11,564 nt of DNA, taken from assembly GCA_034664105.1 (NCBI GenBank), contig JAXDIH010000103.1:1-11564 (forward strand), in the 5' to 3' direction. Below the pieces are notes generated by a model. That model was not told where the DNA came from. It did no database searches and saw only the letters and a list, made by a program, of their open reading frames with translations. Every line of letters starts with the position of its first letter. Position 1 is the stretch's first letter. Positions 8,360 to 11,564 of this stretch are shown here, piece by piece. Both the position numbers and the translations under genes were made by a program. This DNA comes from JACVRW01 sp034664105. GTDB lineage: Bacteria > Actinomycetota > Thermoleophilia > Solirubrobacterales > Thermoleophilaceae.

Positions 8360-9127
8360 CTAGTCGATCAGCCGCTTCGACATCCGCCGCACCGCCACGC
8401 GCCACAGCACGACGGTGAACACCATCAGGCCGCCCACTCGCAGCAGGTCGGTCGCCTCGAACCCGAAGCAGGCGTGCCGCACCAGCACGACGAGCTGGTG
8501 CAGCGGGTTGAAGTTGGCGGCGATCCGGAATCCCTCGGGCAGCTGGTCGATCGGGAAGAACGTGCCCGCCACCAGGAACAGCGGCGTGATCACCAGCGTG
8601 GTCACGTAGCTGAACTGGTCGATCTTCGCCACGCTCGCCGCCGTCGCGATGCCGAACGCCGCGAACCCCAGCGCGGTGATGAACGCGTACAGCGGCACGA
8701 TCAGCATCCCCGGCGCGGGGTCCAGCCCGAACAGCATCGACACGAGCAGCGGGAAGCACCCGTAGATCCCGGAGCGGAGCCCGATCCAGAGCATCTCCGC
8801 GGTCACAAGCTCCTCGACGTCGACCGGAGCTGCCAGGATCGCGTCGTAGGTGCGCTGGAAGCGCTCTTTCACAAACGATCCGAACATCGCCGGCAGCGCG
8901 CTCGAGAAGATCACCGCGGTGGCCACCATGCCGGTGCCCACGAACTCCACGTAGTCGAGCCCGTCGACCTTCTTGACGATCGTCGACCCCAGGCCCAGCC
9001 CGAACGCGAGCAGGTAGATCGCCGGCTCCAGCACGCTGGAGAACGTCGTGGACTTCCAGAAGCTGCGGAAGTTCGCCACCTCGCGGCTCATCACGCCGGT
9101 GATCGCGGCCGGCTCCAGTCGCCTCAT
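8360..9127 (-). CDS. NodJ-like ABC-2 type transporter permease
   Basis: Membrane subunit (255 aa) of an ABC-2 exporter. It resembles NodJ and related lipo-oligosaccharide/polysaccharide export permeases rather than DrrB. Hydrophobic segments are visible near residues 31-47, 62-83, 113-134, 141-164, 172-190 and 229-247. Family-like stretches include YVEFVGTGMVATAVIFSSAL at 59-78, KERFQRTYDAILAAPVDVEE at 87-106 (cytoplasmic coupling region) and FFPIDQLPEGF at 190-200. The ATG at 9127 is used; an internal ATG at residue 13 is less likely because it would cut the N-terminal amphipathic helix. The gene follows its ATPase partner after 40 nt, and a perfect hairpin sits in that gap just upstream of this start. 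Substrate unknown: an amphipathic lipid or glycolipid is the family-based expectation, and nodulation is not implied. Confidence 0.92.
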   Translation of the reverse strand: MRRLEPAAITGVMSREVANFRSFWKSTTFSSVLEPAIYLLAFGLGLGSTIVKKVDGLDYVEFVGTGMVATAVIFSSALPAMFGSFVKERFQRTYDAILAAPVDVEELVTAEMLWIGLRSGIYGCFPLLVSMLFGLDPAPGMLIVPLYAFITALGFAAFGIATAASVAKIDQFSYVTTLVITPLFLVAGTFFPIDQLPEGFRIAANFNPLHQLVVLVRHACFGFEATDLLRVGGLMVFTVVLWRVAVRRMSKRLID

Positions 9128-9134
9128 TGCGGAA

Positions 9135-9155
9135 GCACCCGGCTCGGCCGGGTGC
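9135..9155. repeat. Perfect 9-bp hairpin between the NodI-like and NodJ-like genes
   Basis: GCACCCGGC at 9135-9143 and GCCGGGTGC at 9147-9155 are exact inverse complements separated by TCG. In minus-strand mRNA this GC-rich stem-loop begins 13 nt after the ATPase stop and ends 7 nt before the permease ATG, where a Shine-Dalgarno would normally lie; none is visible. No U-tract follows, so it is not a typical intrinsic terminator. It may tune permease translation or stabilise the upstream message. Confidence 0.6.
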
Positions 9156-9167
9156 GCACCGACGATC

Positions 9168-10058
<891 letters not shown>

Positions 10059-10075
10059 CGGCCACGACCCTAGAG

Positions 10076-10096
10076 CAGGGGGTTGCTCGACCCCTG
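10076..10096. promoter_or_regulatory. Inverted repeat CAGGGG-N9-CCCCTG in the divergent promoter region
   Basis: CAGGGG at 10076-10081 and CCCCTG at 10091-10096 form a 21-bp interrupted palindrome, 18 nt upstream of the GTG start of the NodI-like gene. Position and size fit an operator for a dimeric repressor, or a small hairpin in the operon leader. No regulator gene is nearby, so function is inferred only from placement. Confidence 0.35.
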
Positions 10097-10181
10097 GGAG
10101 AAAGACGCGGGGGAATCTTTATCCACGCGTATAAGGCGGTCCAGCCCTCGATCCAGATAGCTTCAGGGTGGCCCCCCTTCC

Positions 10182-10190
10182 GGAGAGAGA
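10182..10190 (+). promoter_or_regulatory. Ribosome binding site of the class III glutamine synthetase
   Basis: GGAGAGAGA lies 7 nt before the ATG at 10198 and supports that start. Confidence 0.65.
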
Positions 10191-10197
10191 ACTATCT

Positions 10198-11564
10198 ATG
10201 CCCCGAGTCCGTCAGACCAACGTAACCGCCGCTCGCTGGAGCCCCAACGGTGGGGCGCTCGGAGCGGTCGACCTGACCGAGCCGTTCAGCTACCCGCACG
10301 GGGACAACGTGTTCTCGCAGGCGGTGCAGCGCCACCGGCTGCCCAAGGAGACCTACAAGCGGCTGCAGCGCGTGCTCTCGCAGGGTGAGGCGCTCGACAC
10401 CTCGCTCGCCGACGCCGTCGCGCTCGCCATGAAGGAATGGGCGCTCGAGAAGGGCGCCACCCACTACACGCACGTGTTCCAGCCCCTCACAGGGCTGACG
10501 GCCGAGAAGCACGACTCGTTCTTCGGGCCGGCCGGCGACGGCATGGCGCTGGCCGATTTCTCGGGCAAGGAGCTGATCCAGGGGGAGCCGGACGCCTCGT
10601 CGTTCCCGACGGGCGGAGTGCGCGCGACCTTCGAGGCGCGCGGCTACACCGCCTGGGACCCCACCAGCCCCGCCTTCATCCTCGAGAACCCCAACGGCGC
10701 GCTGCTCTGCATCCCGACCGCGTTCGCCTCGTGGACGGGTGAGGCGCTCGACGCCAAGATCCCGCTGCTGCGCTCGATGGACGCGCTCTCGCGCTCGGCG
10801 ATGCGCGCGCTGCGGCTGCTCGGCGACGAGCAGGCCGCGCGCGTGTTCACGACCGTAGGACCCGAGCAGGAGTACTTCCTGATCGACGAGCAGTACTACT
10901 TCGAGCGCCCCGACCTGATCAGCACCGGGCGCACCCTGTTCGGCGCCAAGCCGCCCAAGGGCCACGAGCTGGACGACCACTACTTCGGGTCGATCCCGGA
11001 GCGGGTGCTGGCGTTCATGATGGACTCGGAGCTGGAGCTGGCCAAGCTCGGCGTCCCCGTCAAGACGCGTCACAACGAGGTCGCGCCGGCGCAGTACGAG
11101 CTGGCCCCGATCTTCGAGAACTCGAACGTCGGCTCCGACCACCAGCAGCTGACCATGCAGGTCATGCGGCGGGTGGCGCGCAAGTACGGGCTCGTCTGTC
11201 TGCTGCACGAGAAGCCGTTCGCCGGCGTGAACGGGTCCGGCAAGCACAACAACTGGTCGATGAGCACGGACACCGGGCACAACCTGCTGGAGCCGGGTGA
11301 CACGCCGGCCGACAACCTCAACTTCCTGTTCTTCTGCGCCGCGGTCATCCAGGGGGTGGACAAGCACCAGGGCCTGCTGAGGGCGTCCGTGGCGGACATC
11401 GGACAGGACCACCGCCTCGGCGCCAACGAGGCGCCGCCGGCGATCATCTCGATCTTCCTCGGCGCCGAGCTGGAGAAGGTCTTCGGGGCGATCGCGTCGG
11501 GCGAGGGCGACCCGCACACGCCGGCCGCGGTGCTGGGCCTCGGCACTCCGGTGCTGCCCCCGCT
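10198..11564 (+). CDS. glnN: Glutamine synthetase type III, 3'-partial
   Basis: ATP-dependent ligation of ammonia to glutamate in the cytosol, the main entry of nitrogen into metabolism. This is the GSIII class, about 700 aa or more per subunit; 455 codons are present and the frame runs off the right edge without a stop. Visible: the N-terminal GSIII lead (EPFSYPHGDNVFSQAV at 28-43, THVFQPLTGLTAEKHDSFFG at 91-110), metal-site motif GPEQEYFLID at 221-230, RHNEVAPAQYELAP at 291-304, ATP/glutamate-site block KPFAGVNGSGKHNNWS at 339-354 with its histidine, and HRLGANEAPPAII at 405-417. The ATG has a good ribosome binding site. A long antisense open frame (10192-11517) covers the gene but carries no recognisable domain. 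GSIII is scattered among bacteria and often accompanies a GSI or GSII elsewhere. Regulation by nitrogen is likely but no known operator is seen. Confidence 0.95.
   Translation, partial: MPRVRQTNVTAARWSPNGGALGAVDLTEPFSYPHGDNVFSQAVQRHRLPKETYKRLQRVLSQGEALDTSLADAVALAMKEWALEKGATHYTHVFQPLTGLTAEKHDSFFGPAGDGMALADFSGKELIQGEPDASSFPTGGVRATFEARGYTAWDPTSPAFILENPNGALLCIPTAFASWTGEALDAKIPLLRSMDALSRSAMRALRLLGDEQAARVFTTVGPEQEYFLIDEQYYFERPDLISTGRTLFGAKPPKGHELDDHYFGSIPERVLAFMMDSELELAKLGVPVKTRHNEVAPAQYELAPIFENSNVGSDHQQLTMQVMRRVARKYGLVCLLHEKPFAGVNGSGKHNNWSMSTDTGHNLLEPGDTPADNLNFLFFCAAVIQGVDKHQGLLRASVADIGQDHRLGANEAPPAIISIFLGAELEKVFGAIASGEGDPHTPAAVLGLGTPVLPP

Larger units (their letters stand above)
10059..10197. promoter_or_regulatory. 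Divergent intergenic region: promoters of the exporter operon and glnN-type gene expected here
   Basis: This 139-nt region separates two diverging genes. It holds the only AT-containing patch near a start, with TATAAG at 10130-10135 as a possible -10 element for the plus-strand gene. I see no convincing -35 hexamer at 16-18 nt spacing, so the assignment is tentative. No leader peptide or recognisable riboswitch is seen. Confidence 0.4.

Noticed and set aside
10119..10127. TTATCCACG, one base from a DnaA box
   Set aside because: It is a single near-match with no cluster of boxes, no dnaA/dnaN genes and no AT-rich unwinding element. Not an origin on this evidence.

Overview
The window is about 11.6 kb of very GC-rich, densely packed bacterial chromosome with no gene-free stretch over 300 bases. 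I see no rRNA, tRNA, CRISPR array, insertion sequence or phage gene. GC-rich codon use, an FTR1-type iron permease with a long extracytoplasmic domain, a class III glutamine synthetase and DrrAB- and NodIJ-type exporters together suggest a high-GC actinobacterium. Thermoleophilia/Solirubrobacterales is my best guess; that placement is inference from general character, not from a marker gene.

Layout. (1) Positions 1-2489, plus strand: an FTR1-family iron permease whose 5' end lies outside the window and whose reading frame runs about 330 nt antisense into the next gene. (2) Positions 2160-10058, minus strand: eight genes in one direction with gaps of at most about 85 nt and three stop/start overlaps. 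In transcription order they are a NodI-like ABC ATPase, a NodJ-like ABC-2 permease, a fatty-acyl-reductase-like NAD(P)-binding enzyme, a short-chain dehydrogenase, a secreted PQQ-type beta-propeller protein, a LysE/RhtB exporter, a DrrA-like ABC ATPase and a DrrB-like permease. (3) Positions 10059-10197: a 139-nt divergent intergenic region, the only clear AT-containing promoter-like stretch. (4) Positions 10198-11564, plus strand: the first 455 codons of a class III glutamine synthetase (glnN type), cut off by the window end.

How the genes may work together. The minus-strand run looks like one transcription unit, or two or three overlapping ones, concerned with export and envelope chemistry: two ABC exporters of different subfamilies, one LysE-type exporter, one secreted propeller protein and two Rossmann-fold reductases. 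The two reductases share a 4-base stop/start overlap, so they are probably made together and may catalyse successive reductions of a lipid or aldehyde substrate. The NodIJ-like pair just upstream could export a lipid-like product. That functional link is a hypothesis; no substrate can be read from the sequence. The iron permease and the glutamine synthetase are probably unrelated neighbours.

Most unusual points: the large tail-to-tail overlap of the iron permease and the DrrB-like permease; a short-chain dehydrogenase whose only sensible start is a CTG inside a CTGA overlap; a perfect 9-bp hairpin between the NodI- and NodJ-like genes just upstream of the second start codon; and two copies of the palindrome CGCTAGCG in the short spacer before the DrrA-like gene.
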